A stretch of 64,000 bases of DNA from assembly GCF_007830735.1 (NCBI RefSeq), contig NZ_VLLN01000016.1:1-64000 (forward strand). The letters are read 5' to 3'. The position numbers and the translations under genes were made by a program. The notes below the pieces were generated by a model. That model searched no databases. It was not told the DNA's origin and saw nothing but the letters and a program-made list of their open reading frames with translations. This document shows, in pieces, positions 1 through 9,254 of this stretch (within the stretch, counting starts at the first letter, position 1; each line of letters begins with the position of its first letter). The DNA is from Geobacter argillaceus. GTDB lineage: Bacteria > Desulfobacterota > Desulfuromonadia > Geobacterales > DSM-12255.

Positions 1-392
1 ATGCCGGTGATGGCGCCACCCTTGAAGGCGACGTTAAGGGCCTTGTGGATGCCGGATTTCGCTGCCTCGGTGGTGCGGATGTTGGCCCGGACCGAGACGA
101 ACATGCCGATGAAGCCGGTGAGGCCGGAGAACAGGGCGCCGACGGCAAAGCCGACAGCGGTCTTGGCGCCGAGGGTGGCAAAGAGCAACACGAACATGAC
201 CACGCCGACCACGGCAATGATGGTGTACTGGCGCTTCATGTAGGCGCTGGCACCCTCCTGGATGGCGGCGGCGATCTGTTTCATCCGCTCGTTGCCCTGG
301 GGAAGCCCGAGTATCCACTGGGCCGAGACCAGGCCGTAGGCGATCGCTGCCACGGCACATGCCAGGGCAAAGTAGACTGCATACTGTTCCAT
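1..392 (-). CDS. hppA: Membrane-bound pyrophosphatase, N-terminal part (runs off the window)
   Basis: This is the first ~130 residues of an integral-membrane ion-pumping pyrophosphatase, which couples PPi hydrolysis to H+ or Na+ export. Translation begins MEQYAVYFALACAVAAIAYG, gives a first transmembrane helix, then a conserved cytoplasmic stretch (EGASAYMKRQYTIIAVVGVV), two further helices and VRANIRTTEAA, all typical of this family. The ATG at 392 was preferred over one at 398 because the Shine-Dalgarno GGAGGG sits six bases upstream of 392 but touches 398. The K+/Na+/H+ subtype cannot be judged because the diagnostic C-terminal half lies outside the window. A terminator hairpin separates it from the preceding Fe-S/ETF operon, so it is probably transcribed separately. 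Confidence 0.88.
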   Translation of the reverse strand, partial: MEQYAVYFALACAVAAIAYGLVSAQWILGLPQGNERMKQIAAAIQEGASAYMKRQYTIIAVVGVVMFVLLFATLGAKTAVGFAVGALFSGLTGFIGMFVSVRANIRTTEAAKSGIHKALNVAFKGGAITG

Positions 393-425
393 TACCATCC
401 CTCCTGAAATTCTTCTTGTATTCAC

Positions 426-486
426 AAAAACCTGAATCCGTGAGGCATGGGGCTCTGCATCGAACTCGCCCGCCCACGGATTCAGG
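426..486 (-). terminator. Rho-independent terminator after the etf/Fe-S operon
   Basis: A perfect 12-bp inverted repeat (431-442 with 475-486) encloses a 32-nt loop. On the minus strand the stem is followed at once by five T. It lies just beyond the stop of the Fe-S oxidoreductase and before hppA. The long loop is unusual but contains GC-rich sequence that can fold further. Confidence 0.65.
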
Positions 487-507
487 TTTCGTAGTGCATT
501 GTCTACA

Positions 508-2502
508 TCAAGTCCTCGGCCTGAGCCCCTCGGCCACCACCTCGGCAATGTCCTTGACCTGGGTCTGGTCGGCCTGCAGGTCCTTGAGACCGTCGGCGAA
601 CATGGTCAGGCAGTAGGGGCAACTGACGCACAGCGTGTCCGGCTTCTCCTTCAGCGCCTCTTCGATCCGGTTCAGGTTGATCCTGGTCCCCTCGTGCTCT
701 TCCATCCACATCCGGCCGCCCCCGGCGCCGCAGCAGAAGGAGTTCTCCAGGTTTCGCTCCATCTCCACCGGCGCCGCGCCGGTAGCAGCGGCGATGACCT
801 GGCGGGGGGGCTGGTAGACGTCGTTATGCCGGCCGAGGTAGCAGGAGTCGTGGAAGGCGATTTTTCCCAGGTCGGTTACCTGGTGGTCCAGTTTCAGTTT
901 GCCGCTTTTCAGGAGGGAGTCGATCAGTTCACTGTGGTGGATGACCTCCAGCTCCAGTCCGTACTGCCGGTAGTCGTTCTTCAGGGTGGTGAAGCAGTGG
1001 GGACACTGGGTGATGACCTTTTTGATCCCCTTGTCCTTGAACAGCTGGACGTTCTGCTTCGCCATCCGGTCAAAGACGAATTCGTTGCCGAGCCGGCGCA
1101 AGCTGTCGCCGCAGCAGAGTTCTTCCTTGCCCAGTATCCCCCAGGAGACGCCGGCCTCGTTCAGGATGGTGGCCAGGGCCACGGTGACATGCTTCTGCCG
1201 CGAGTCGAAGGAGCCGGCGCAGCCGACGTAGAGGAGGTATTCGGTCTGGTTGGCCTCGTACGGTTTGACCTCGAGGGTGGAGTACCATTTGGTCCGGTCC
1301 GTGGGGGCGATCCCCCAGGGGTTGGACCGTCCTTCCATGTTCTCGAACAGGTTCAGCAGTTCTTCCGGGAAGCTCGCCTTCATCTGCACCAGGTGGCGGC
1401 GCATCTTGACAATCTTGGGCATCTGTTCGATGAAGACCGGGCAGGCGGCCATGCAGGCGCCGCAGGTGGTGCACGACCAGATGGCGTCTTCTGGGATGCT
1501 CCCCTCCCCGTTTCCGGCGCCGATCAACGGCTGACCGGCCTGGAATTTCTCCTGGTCGACCTGTCCGTTCAGCAGGTTGATCTTGATGTCGTGCACGACC
1601 TGCCGCGGGTTGAGCGGTTTGCCGGTGGCGACTGCCGGACAGACGCTCTGGCAGCGGCCGCATTCGGTGCAGGAGAAACCGTCGAACAGGTCTTTCCAGG
1701 AAAGCTGGTCGACACTGCCGGCGCCGAAACTGGCCCCTTTGACGAATTCCTCCCTGGGCTGGGTGTTCGGTTTGTCCAGGCTCGCAAAGAAGCAGTTGGG
1801 GATGGCGGTGAGAATGTGCATATGCTTGCTGTGCGGCAGGTAGTTCATGAACAGCAACAGGACAATGGCGTGAATCCACCAGAAAACAGCGGTAAGCGAC
1901 TGCAGGCTCTCTGCCGGGAAAGCTCCCAGGATGGTGCCTGCCACGGAGGAGACCGGCATCCAGGCTGCGGCCGGTTCTTTGCCCATGGCAATCAGGGCGC
2001 CGTGGAGGCCGAAGTAGGCAAGCATGAGGAGTGCTATGCTGCCGAGGATCAGGAACGCTTCCGGGCTGCGGGGGGAGGTGTAGGAGGTGGCCATGTAGTC
2101 CGGGGCGAAAAAGAGACGTCTTGCTGCAGCCAACACTACGGCCGCCAGCGCCAGGAGCGAGACTGCATCAAAGGCGAGCAGGAGGACGTGGTGCAGCGGC
2201 TCTGGCAGGACAGCGAGGCTGACACCGGGGATAAGGCCGGCAATGAGAAATTCACCATTGGCGATCAGGAGGACGACAAAGGCCCAGAAGATGACGGCGT
2301 GGTTCAGGCCGAACGGCCGGGCCATGACCCGCTTCTGGCCAAAGGCGTAGAGGAGCACGTCCAGAACCCTGCGGCCCGGCTCCTGAAAGCGGTCTTCAGC
2401 TTTGCCGACGGTAACGAGGGAGATCCTTTTGTAGCAGCTCCAGCTGAAGAATAGCAGGGAGGCGATCAAAAGTGGTGCGTAGATGGTCACATTGGGTGTC
2501 AT
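508..2502 (-). CDS. Membrane CCG-domain Fe-S oxidoreductase, probable ETF:menaquinone oxidoreductase (copy 1)
   Basis: This 664-residue protein has an N-terminal membrane part (about residues 1-235, several hydrophobic helices with histidines in or near them, such as GLNHAVIFW and WWIHAIVLL, resembling the heme-b NarI-like fold). Next come two 4Fe-4S motifs (CTECGRCQSVCP and CTTCGACMAACP) and then two CCG domains of the HdrB/HdrD type (ELCCGDSLRRLG with CPHC; FCCGAGGGR with CPYC). Proteins of this build beside etfBA are ETF:menaquinone oxidoreductases (EMO family) that pass electrons from acyl-CoA dehydrogenases to the quinone pool. It is the last gene of an etfB-etfA-oxidoreductase unit. The ATG at 2502 is chosen because GAGG lies eight bases upstream; a longer reading to 2532 lacks such support. 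A paralogue lies at 7234-9222. Confidence 0.85.
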   Translation of the reverse strand: MTPNVTIYAPLLIASLLFFSWSCYKRISLVTVGKAEDRFQEPGRRVLDVLLYAFGQKRVMARPFGLNHAVIFWAFVVLLIANGEFLIAGLIPGVSLAVLPEPLHHVLLLAFDAVSLLALAAVVLAAARRLFFAPDYMATSYTSPRSPEAFLILGSIALLMLAYFGLHGALIAMGKEPAAAWMPVSSVAGTILGAFPAESLQSLTAVFWWIHAIVLLLFMNYLPHSKHMHILTAIPNCFFASLDKPNTQPREEFVKGASFGAGSVDQLSWKDLFDGFSCTECGRCQSVCPAVATGKPLNPRQVVHDIKINLLNGQVDQEKFQAGQPLIGAGNGEGSIPEDAIWSCTTCGACMAACPVFIEQMPKIVKMRRHLVQMKASFPEELLNLFENMEGRSNPWGIAPTDRTKWYSTLEVKPYEANQTEYLLYVGCAGSFDSRQKHVTVALATILNEAGVSWGILGKEELCCGDSLRRLGNEFVFDRMAKQNVQLFKDKGIKKVITQCPHCFTTLKNDYRQYGLELEVIHHSELIDSLLKSGKLKLDHQVTDLGKIAFHDSCYLGRHNDVYQPPRQVIAAATGAAPVEMERNLENSFCCGAGGGRMWMEEHEGTRINLNRIEEALKEKPDTLCVSCPYCLTMFADGLKDLQADQTQVKDIAEVVAEGLRPRT

Positions 2503-2624
2503 AACTGTTGCCTCGCAATGTCCAACCCTCAAAAGCTGCCGGGTTGGAGAATCAAATCAATGCAATGTTTACGGTTTCCTGCGCGTTCTCCGCGTCCTCT
2601 GCGGTTGCCCGCCGATCCTGACGG

Positions 2625-3941
2625 TTACTGCTGTTTCAGTTCCCGTATCCCCCGGGTGAGTTCGGGCACCACCTGGAACAGGTCGCCGACGATGCCGTAG
2701 TGAGCCACTTCAAAGATGGGCGCTTCCTTGTCACGATTGATGGCGATGATGAGGTCTGAGTCCTGCATCCCCACCAGATGCTGAATAGCACCGGAGATCC
2801 CGCAGGCGATGTAGATCTTTGGCCGGACGGTCTTGCCGGTCTGCCCGACCTGGCGGTCGTGGGGCATCCAGCCGGCATCGACGGCGCTCCTGGAGGCGCC
2901 GACCACACCGCCCAGTTCGTCGGCCAACTCCTTCAGAAGGGCAAAGTTGTCCGGACCCATCAGGCCCCGGCCGCCGGAGATGATGAATTCGGCGCCGGCC
3001 ACGTCCACGTGGTCTTTCCCCTTTTTGTCGTTGATAACTTCGAGGACCTTGGTGAGGATGTCTTTCTCCTCCACCGGGCAGGAGATCCGGACGATCTCGC
3101 CGGTGGCGCCTGGCCGCTTCTCCGGCAGCGGCATGACGTGCGGTCGGACCGTGGCCATCTGGGGCCGGAATTTGTCGCACATGATGGTGGCCATGATGTT
3201 GCCGCCAAAGGCCGGCCGGGTCTGCATGAGGTTCCGCTTGTCGTCGACGGCCAGTCCCGTGCAGTCGGCGGTGAGGCCGGTGCCGACGACGGTGGCAACG
3301 GCGCCGGCCAGGTCGCGGCCAAGGCCGGTGGCCCCCATGAGGATGATTTCGGGCTTACGGCTGTCGATGAGAAAGCAGAGCGCCTTCAGATAGGCCTCGG
3401 TGCGGTAGTGCTTGAACACCGGGGCATCCACCAGGATCGCCTTGTCCGCGCCGTAGGCAAAGGACTCATGGCAGAGCGGTTCGACGTTTTCGCCAAGCAC
3501 GATGGCGGTCAGTTCGGCATCGATGGCATCGGCCAGTTCCCGGCCTTTACCCAGGAGTTCCCACGACACACGGGCCGGCTCCCCTTCGGTCTGCTCGATG
3601 AAGACCCAGACACCCCGGTAGGCGGCCAGCTTAGCTGCCAGGGCCGCTGCCTCGGGATCGTCATCCTCCGGTTCGCCGCCGGCACTGTTCATCAGTTCAT
3701 CGAGGATCTTCTGTTCTTCCGGGGTGAAGAACAGGTCGATGGCCTGGGCCGGGCAGACCTTGACGCACTTGACGCAGCCGATGCATTTCTCGGTGTTGAT
3801 GACCGGTTCGCCTGCGTCGTTCATGGCTATTATGTTTATGGGGCAGGAGCTTTCGCAGCGGGCTCCGCAGGCGATGCATTTCCCTTCCAGCAGAACCGCC
3901 TTGCCCCTTGGTTTCTTGATCGGTTTTTTTGCCTCAGTCAT
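2625..3941 (-). CDS. etfA: Electron transfer flavoprotein alpha subunit with N-terminal ferredoxin domain
   Basis: The 438-residue product fuses a two-cluster ferredoxin-like domain to a standard EtfA. Cysteines at 22, 25, 29, 33 (spacing CxxCxxxCxxxCP) and 53, 56, 59, 63 (CIGCVKCVKVCP) bind the clusters. The EtfA part follows, ending in the FAD-binding domain with GGRGLMG, GASRSAVDAGW, GQTGKTVRP and ACGISGAIQH. It pairs with EtfB just upstream and accepts electrons from acyl-CoA dehydrogenases. The start at 3941 has GAGGAG six bases upstream; the in-frame ATG at 3974 would overlap the etfB stop and lacks a good site. The first cysteine motif has one extra residue compared with the classical CxxCxxC. 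The ferredoxin extension, known in anaerobe ETFs, fits transfer to the adjacent Fe-S oxidoreductase. Confidence 0.93.
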   Translation of the reverse strand: MTEAKKPIKKPRGKAVLLEGKCIACGARCESSCPINIIAMNDAGEPVINTEKCIGCVKCVKVCPAQAIDLFFTPEEQKILDELMNSAGGEPEDDDPEAAALAAKLAAYRGVWVFIEQTEGEPARVSWELLGKGRELADAIDAELTAIVLGENVEPLCHESFAYGADKAILVDAPVFKHYRTEAYLKALCFLIDSRKPEIILMGATGLGRDLAGAVATVVGTGLTADCTGLAVDDKRNLMQTRPAFGGNIMATIMCDKFRPQMATVRPHVMPLPEKRPGATGEIVRISCPVEEKDILTKVLEVINDKKGKDHVDVAGAEFIISGGRGLMGPDNFALLKELADELGGVVGASRSAVDAGWMPHDRQVGQTGKTVRPKIYIACGISGAIQHLVGMQDSDLIIAINRDKEAPIFEVAHYGIVGDLFQVVPELTRGIRELKQQ

Positions 3942-3970
3942 GGTCGACTCCTCGTGCAAAATCTTTATCT

Positions 3971-4783
3971 TCAAACCGGCAGCAGGTCTTTACTCAGCAG
4001 TTTTTCCAGGAGCAGCTTAGAGGTCCCCTGCGGGTCACGCAGGCCGTCGCCAACGATCTCACCCTTTTCCCGCTGCGGCGAGAAGATCCGGCTTACCCAG
4101 GTGGGCGAGCCTTTGAGGCCGATGCTGTTCACGTCCAGTTTGAGCACTTCGTTGTCCCAGACCTTGACCTCCAGCTCCTGGGATTCCAGCAGGAGAGGAA
4201 CGGTCGGGTACCGGGGCCGGTTCAGCTCCCGCACCACGGTCAGCATGGCCGGCATGGGCGATTCCACGATCTCGTGCCGCCCTTCCAGCTTCCTTCTCAC
4301 CCGGATCTTCCTGCTGGCCAGGTCCATCTCCTCCACCCGGTCCACCAGGGTGAGCTGGCTGTACCGGTTCCGCGTGGCGATTCCCGGCCCCACCTGGGCC
4401 GTATCGCCGTCAATCGTCTGTTTGCCGCACAGGACCAGACCCACCTCTTCCGTCTCGTTCAGCTTTTTGATCGCCGCCGAGAGGACGTTGCTGGTGGCCA
4501 GGGTATCGGCACCGCCAAAGGCCCGGTCCGAGAGCAGGATCGCTTCGTCCACCCCGACGGCCAGCGCCTTCCTGAGGGTGGCTTCGGCATTCGGCGGCCC
4601 CATGGAGATGGCTGCCACCCGTACCCCGAACCGATCCTTCATCCGGAGCGCCTCTTCCAGGGCATGGGTGTCGTAGGGGTTGGCGATGAACGGGATACCC
4701 TCCCTGACCAGGGTATTGGTCACCGGGTCGATCTGGACCTGGGTGGTATCCGGTACCTGTTTGATACAGACGACTATCAGCAT
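3971..4783 (-). CDS. etfB: Electron transfer flavoprotein beta subunit
   Basis: The 270-residue product is a full-length EtfB. It begins MLIVVCIKQVPDTTQVQIDP and contains the adenine-nucleotide region around GKQTIDGDTAQVGPGIA and the family signature RRKLEGRHEIVESPMPAMLTV. With EtfA (30 bp downstream) it forms the soluble flavoprotein that collects electrons from the acyl-CoA dehydrogenase at 20642. The start at 4783 is supported by GAGGTG seven bases upstream; the open frame continues further upstream but runs into the terminator at 4835-4866, which rules that extension out. Confidence 0.95.
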   Translation of the reverse strand: MLIVVCIKQVPDTTQVQIDPVTNTLVREGIPFIANPYDTHALEEALRMKDRFGVRVAAISMGPPNAEATLRKALAVGVDEAILLSDRAFGGADTLATSNVLSAAIKKLNETEEVGLVLCGKQTIDGDTAQVGPGIATRNRYSQLTLVDRVEEMDLASRKIRVRRKLEGRHEIVESPMPAMLTVVRELNRPRYPTVPLLLESQELEVKVWDNEVLKLDVNSIGLKGSPTWVSRIFSPQREKGEIVGDGLRDPQGTSKLLLEKLLSKDLLPV

Positions 4784-4834
4784 ATCAGTACACCTCGCGG
4801 GTTCGTTTCCTGCCGCGGACCCTTCCTCAGCCGG

Positions 4835-4866
4835 AAAAAAACGGGGGCCGGTCCGTCGACCGGCCC
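4835..4866 (-). terminator. Intrinsic terminator between sucD and etfB
   Basis: A perfect 9-bp GC-rich stem (4845-4853 with 4858-4866) with loop CGTC is followed on the minus strand by CCG and seven T. This is a textbook terminator. It sits only about 50 bp upstream of the etfB start, so the etf promoter must overlap or lie very close to it, or etf expression depends partly on read-through. Confidence 0.85.
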
Positions 4867-5003
4867 TCACACCAGACAGAAAGGAGTTTTCACAGCAGAA
4901 CAATCGGCAAAACGGAAAAGAGCTGGTGAAACAGTTACGATGGGTTTAGAGCTCCGACGGTTACACATACTACCAAGAGCAGGTATTGCGCCTGCCCAGT
5001 AAA

Positions 5004-5023
5004 GGCACCCCTTGCGGGGTGCC
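5004..5023 (-). terminator. Second hairpin just after sucD
   Basis: GGCACCCC and GGGGTGCC form a perfect 8-bp stem with a four-base loop, beginning 12 bp beyond the sucD stop. On the minus strand it is followed by TTTACT, a weak U-tract. It may act in series with the strong terminator at 4835-4866. The stretch 4867-5003 holds no gene that I can see. Confidence 0.5.
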
Positions 5024-5035
5024 CGAACCAATCAC

Positions 5036-5911
5036 CTACAACCGGGGCTTGTACACTGCCAGCAGTGCCTTGGCCATTTCCGCCGGACTTGCTGCCACAC
5101 TGATGCCACACTCCTTGAGCACGGCCACCTTTTCCTCGGCCGTACCCTTGCCGCCGGAGATGATCGCCCCGGCATGTCCCATCCGCTTGCCCGGAGGGGC
5201 GGTGACCCCGGCGATGTACGCCGCTACCGGCTTGGTCATGTGCTCCTTGACGAAGTAGGCCCCCTCTTCTTCCGAGGTGCCGCCGATCTCGCCGATCATG
5301 ATCACCGCTTCGGTATCCGGATCTTCTTCGAACATTCTGAGGACATCGGTATGGTTCGTGCCGTTCACCGGATCGCCACCGATGCCGACGCAGGTGGACT
5401 GCCCCAGTCCCACGTTGGTCAACTGCCAGACCGCTTCGTAGGTGAGGGTGCCGGAGCGGGAGACAACGCCGATCTTGCCCGGTTTGTGGATGTAGCCGGG
5501 CATGATGCCGATCTTGCACTGGCCGGGGGTGATGACACCGGGGCAGTTGGGACCGACCAGGCGGGTCTTTTTCCCCTGCATGTACTGCTTGACCTTGACC
5601 ATGTCCAGGACCGGAATCCCTTCGGTGATGCAGATCGCCAGTTCTATGCCCGCATCCACCGCCTCCATGATGGCATCGGCGGCAAACGGCGGCGGGACGT
5701 AGATGACCGAGGCGGTGGCGCCGGTCTTGTACACGGCATCTTTGACCGTGTCAAAGACGGGAAATCCTTCGATGGACGTGCCACCCTTGCCGGGGGTTAC
5801 CCCGCCAACCATCTGCGTGCCGTACTCACGGGCGCCATTGGCATGAAAGAGGCCGGTGGCGCCGAGCCCCTGGGTGATGACCTTGGTGTTCTTATCGATA
5901 AGGATGCTCAT
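5036..5911 (-). CDS. sucD: Succinyl-CoA ligase alpha subunit
   Basis: The 291-residue product is a complete SucD. It has the CoA-binding Rossmann part ([23 protein letters not shown]), the SRSGTLTYE motif, [11 protein letters not shown], and the phosphohistidine loop [17 protein letters not shown]. With SucC it interconverts succinyl-CoA and succinate with nucleotide phosphorylation. It starts 15 bp after the sucC stop, with GGAGA upstream. In this locus it would recycle the succinate released by a succinyl-CoA-dependent CoA-transferase, besides its TCA-cycle role. Confidence 0.96.
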   Translation of the reverse strand: MSILIDKNTKVITQGLGATGLFHANGAREYGTQMVGGVTPGKGGTSIEGFPVFDTVKDAVYKTGATASVIYVPPPFAADAIMEAVDAGIELAICITEGIPVLDMVKVKQYMQGKKTRLVGPNCPGVITPGQCKIGIMPGYIHKPGKIGVVSRSGTLTYEAVWQLTNVGLGQSTCVGIGGDPVNGTNHTDVLRMFEEDPDTEAVIMIGEIGGTSEEEGAYFVKEHMTKPVAAYIAGVTAPPGKRMGHAGAIISGGKGTAEEKVAVLKECGISVAASPAEMAKALLAVYKPRL

Positions 5912-5926
5912 TGTATATTCTCTCCT

Positions 5927-7093
5927 TTAGCAGGCGGCCACGGCCTGGACGATTTTCTGCGCTGCGTCGGCCATGCCATCGGCGGCAACAATATTCAGAC
6001 CGCTCTCGGCCAGAAGCTGCTTGCCCTTGTCAACGTTGGTCCCTTCCAGCCGCACCACCAGCGGTACCTTGAGGGAGACCTGCTTGGCGGCCTCGATGAC
6101 CCCGGTGGCGATGACGTCGCATTTCATGATGCCGCCGAAGATGTTGACCAGGATGCCTTTGACGTTCTTGTCGGAGAGGATGAGCTTGAACGCCTCGGTG
6201 ACGCGCTCGATGGTCGCCCCGCCCCCTACGTCCAGGAAGTTGGCAGGATTGCCGCCCGAGTGCTTGATGATGTCCATGGTGGCCATGGCCAGACCGGCAC
6301 CGTTGACCAGGCAGCCGATGTTGCCGTCCAGCGATACGTAGGAGAGGTCGTGCTGGGACGCTTCCACCTCGTTGGGGTCCTCTTCGTCATAGTCCCGCAT
6401 GTCGCCGATCCGGGGATGCCGGAACACGGCGTTGTCGTCGAAACCGAATTTGGCGTCCAGGGCCAGGAGATCCCCCTCTTTGGTCACCACCAGCGGGTTG
6501 ATCTCCAACAGTGCGCAGTCGCAGCCGATGAACGTGTCGTAGAGCCCCTGCAGCAGGCTGACCGCCTTATTGGTCAACTTGCCGGTCAGCCCCAGGCAGA
6601 AGGCGAGGTTGCGGCCCTGAAACGGAGTAAGTCCCACCAGCGGATCAATCGCCTCCTTGAAGATCTTCTCAGGAGTCGTGGCTGCCACCTCTTCGATGTC
6701 CATCCCCCCTTCGGTGGAGGCCATCACCGTTACCTTGGAGGTTCCCCGGTCGACCAGCAGGCTGACGTACAGCTCCCGGTCGATGTTGCAGCCGTTTTCC
6801 ACCAGGACCCGGGTGACCACCTTCCCCTCGGGGCCGGTCTGATGGGTGCGGAGCGTCATGCCGAGCATATCCCGTGCAGTATTGCGCACTTCTTCGGAGG
6901 TGCGGGCCAGCTTGACCCCGCCTCCCTTGCCACGCCCGCCGGCATGGATCTGTGCCTTCACTACCCACGGACCGTCGCCGATACGCTTTGCCCATTCCCT
7001 GGCACTGGCCCCGTTGTAGCAGACATGCCCATCCGGAACCGGTACACCGAACTCCCTCAGAATCGCCTTAGCCTGATACTCGTGTATATTCAC
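5927..7093 (-). CDS. sucC: Succinyl-CoA ligase beta subunit
   Basis: The 388-residue product has the ATP-grasp fold of Suc[21 protein letters not shown] at the N-terminus, the glycine-rich [14 protein letters not shown] loop, ALEINPLVV-like [15 protein letters not shown], and the C-terminal ligase domain with [13 protein letters not shown]. It is the first gene of the sucCD pair. The upstream 140 bp (7094-7233) is AT-rich and probably carries its promoter, but I see no hexamer pair clear enough to call. Confidence 0.96.
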   Translation of the reverse strand: MNIHEYQAKAILREFGVPVPDGHVCYNGASAREWAKRIGDGPWVVKAQIHAGGRGKGGGVKLARTSEEVRNTARDMLGMTLRTHQTGPEGKVVTRVLVENGCNIDRELYVSLLVDRGTSKVTVMASTEGGMDIEEVAATTPEKIFKEAIDPLVGLTPFQGRNLAFCLGLTGKLTNKAVSLLQGLYDTFIGCDCALLEINPLVVTKEGDLLALDAKFGFDDNAVFRHPRIGDMRDYDEEDPNEVEASQHDLSYVSLDGNIGCLVNGAGLAMATMDIIKHSGGNPANFLDVGGGATIERVTEAFKLILSDKNVKGILVNIFGGIMKCDVIATGVIEAAKQVSLKVPLVVRLEGTNVDKGKQLLAESGLNIVAADGMADAAQKIVQAVAAC

Positions 7094-7192
7094 CTTGACT
7101 CCTCTCTGCCCACTTTTTCCGTCTGGGCGCCGGCTTAATGTATATATTTCAGTACCGTATTACCATTATTATTTTACCAATATACACATTTT

Positions 7193-7224
7193 CTCGCCAA
7201 ATGGCCGTAGAGCCATTTGGCGAG
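7193..7224 (-). terminator. Strong stem-loop between the beta-oxidation operon and sucC
   Basis: A perfect 13-bp inverted repeat (7193-7205 with 7212-7224, six-base loop) lies ten bases beyond the stop of the Fe-S oxidoreductase. No T-run follows on either strand, so it is either a terminator without a classical U-tract or an RNA-stabilising 3' end. Confidence 0.5.
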
Positions 7225-7233
7225 ATAGCGAGA

Positions 7234-9222
7234 CTAGATCGACAACCTTTCCACCAGAATTTCGGCGATATCCCTCGGTACCAGCTGCCCTTCCAGCTCG
7301 GCTCCCTTGATACCGTCCTCGAACATGGTGAGACAGAAGGGGCAGTTGGAGACGAGTGTGCCTGAGCCGGTGGCAGCGGCCATCTTGGCCCGGCTCTCGC
7401 TGATCCGGCTGCCGAGCTTTTCCTCGGCCATGATCCGGCCACCGCCGGCGCCGCAGCAGAAGCTTTGTGCCTGGTTCCGGTCCATTTCCCGGATGCTCCC
7501 GCCGGCGGCGGCAAGCAGTGCCCTGGGCTCGTCGTACAGGTCGTTGTAGCGGCCGATGTAGCAGGAGTCATGGTAGGTACAGTCAAAACCGTCGGCCTTG
7601 AGCTTGAGCTTCCCTTCCTGCTGCAGACGGTTCAGGTAGACGGTGTAGTGCTCGACGTCGATGTCGAAGCCGAGATCGCGGTAGTCTTTGGCCAGGGTGT
7701 TGAAGCAGTGCGGACAGGCGGTGACCACCTTTTTGACCCCGTACCCCTTGATGGTTTCGATGTTCTCGCTGGCCATGGACTGGTACAGGTATTCGTTCCC
7801 CAGTTTGCGCATCGGTTCGCCGCAGCATTTCTCTTCCTTGCCCAGGATGCCGACTTTGACGCCGGCAGCGGCGCAGAGCTGGACGAAGCTGGTGGCGACC
7901 TTGATGTTCCTCTTGTCAAAGGAGGCGTAGCAGCCGACGAAGTAGAGGATGTCGACGTCGGCGTTGTCGGCCATGACGCTGACCGGCAGCTCCTTTGCCC
8001 AGTCGCCCCGGGAGGCGTAGGCCATCCCCAGGGGGTTGCCGTTGACTTCGGTGTTGTCCATGGCGACCATGACCTCTTCGCCCGGGAATTCGCCTTCCAT
8101 GAGCACCAGGTTGCGGCGCATGTCGACGATCTTGTTAACATGCTCGATGGATGCCGGACAGATCTCCTGACAGGCCCGGCAGGTGGTGCAGGACCAGAGG
8201 GCGTCCTTGCTGACGGTTTCAATCAGGTTGGCTTCCGGGTTGCTGCAGGCTACTTCGCCCAGTTGGTTGATCACCTTCATGGGGGAGAGCGGTTTGTCGG
8301 TGTTGTGGGCCGGACAGCGGTCCTGGCACCGCTTGCACTTGGTGCAGGCGTCGGTGTCGAAGATGTCCTTCCAGGTCAGGTCCTTGAGCTGGGCGGTGCC
8401 GAAGCTCTCCGCATCACCCTCCATGTCGACGGTGACCAGGGCGCCCTTGGGGCCGAGGTCGACAAAGAAGTAGTTGGCGGCGGTGGTGAAGATATGCCGG
8501 AATTTGGTGTACGGGATGGCGCAGATGAAGCCTATCACCAGGAAGAAGTGTATCCACCACAGGGTTTGGTGCAGGGTACGCAGGGTCCCTTCCCCTGCTC
8601 CGGCCAGCGCCTTGGCAAACAGCAGGCCGACCGGCGACCAGACCACCAGGTCCGGCCGGCTCGGCAGTTCGGTGACCGCCATCCGGGCACCTTCGATCAC
8701 AAAGCCGGTGATGAGGATGGCGAACAACAAGCCATGCATGATGGTGTCGTCCAGGGTGGATTCGAGCCCGGCGGGACGCACCAGGTAACGGCGCACCAGG
8801 AGCCCCAGCAGCATGGCAAAGGCGGCCAGGCCGGCCAGGTCCAACACCAGGGAGAAGTATTTGTAGAAGTCGCCGTTAAGGAAACGGTAGTGGAACAGGA
8901 GGTCGGTGAAGTCGGCCTGGGCTGCCACGAAGCAGGTGCCGATGAACAGCAGACCAAAGCCCCAGAAGAACAGCCCGTGGGCATAGCCCGGCCCCTTGAC
9001 CAGGAGCACCCGGCTCTGCAACAGGACGTTCTTCACCAGCGCGCCGATCCGCACGGCCCGCTGATCGGTCCGGTTGAGCGGTTTCCCCTGCCGGTAGATG
9101 TTCAGCCGCTGCAGGCCGCTTTTGACCAGGAACCCCAGGGCGGCAAAGGTGAAGAGGTACATCGGCAGCAGTACCGTTGCCCCATGACCGATATTCCAAT
9201 ATAGTTCGCGTGTCGTTTCCAT
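7234..9222 (-). CDS. Membrane CCG-domain Fe-S oxidoreductase, probable ETF:menaquinone oxidoreductase (copy 2)
   Basis: The 662-residue protein has the same layout as the protein at 508-2502: an N-terminal membrane region of about 250 residues with helices and His residues (GYAHGLFFWGFGLLFIG, LWWIHFFLVIGF), cluster motifs CTKCKRCQDRCP and CTTCRACQEICP, and two CCG domains (EKCCGEPMRKLG with CPHC; FCCGAGGGR with CPFC). It ends a run thl-hbd-ech-oxidoreductase, so it probably takes electrons from ETF and passes them to menaquinone. The start METTREL has GGAGA nine bases upstream. The two copies are clearly paralogous but diverged, including changed spacer residues in both 4Fe-4S motifs. Confidence 0.85.
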   Translation of the reverse strand: METTRELYWNIGHGATVLLPMYLFTFAALGFLVKSGLQRLNIYRQGKPLNRTDQRAVRIGALVKNVLLQSRVLLVKGPGYAHGLFFWGFGLLFIGTCFVAAQADFTDLLFHYRFLNGDFYKYFSLVLDLAGLAAFAMLLGLLVRRYLVRPAGLESTLDDTIMHGLLFAILITGFVIEGARMAVTELPSRPDLVVWSPVGLLFAKALAGAGEGTLRTLHQTLWWIHFFLVIGFICAIPYTKFRHIFTTAANYFFVDLGPKGALVTVDMEGDAESFGTAQLKDLTWKDIFDTDACTKCKRCQDRCPAHNTDKPLSPMKVINQLGEVACSNPEANLIETVSKDALWSCTTCRACQEICPASIEHVNKIVDMRRNLVLMEGEFPGEEVMVAMDNTEVNGNPLGMAYASRGDWAKELPVSVMADNADVDILYFVGCYASFDKRNIKVATSFVQLCAAAGVKVGILGKEEKCCGEPMRKLGNEYLYQSMASENIETIKGYGVKKVVTACPHCFNTLAKDYRDLGFDIDVEHYTVYLNRLQQEGKLKLKADGFDCTYHDSCYIGRYNDLYDEPRALLAAAGGSIREMDRNQAQSFCCGAGGGRIMAEEKLGSRISESRAKMAAATGSGTLVSNCPFCLTMFEDGIKGAELEGQLVPRDIAEILVERLSI

Positions 9223-9254
9223 GGCTTTCTCCGACGAATCTCAGTCTGTTATGC

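Noticed and set aside
499-2454. A 651-codon open frame on the plus strand
   Set aside because: It lies antisense to the Fe-S oxidoreductase gene, whose motifs are unmistakable; the frame is low-complexity Gly/Val/Asp/Glu typical of GC-rich antisense frames. The same applies to 2778-4676, 5012-7138, 7465-9204 and 16691-18745.
4867-5003. A tRNA or small RNA between sucD and etfB
   Set aside because: No cloverleaf can be drawn and no conserved T-arm is present; only the two terminator hairpins are supported.
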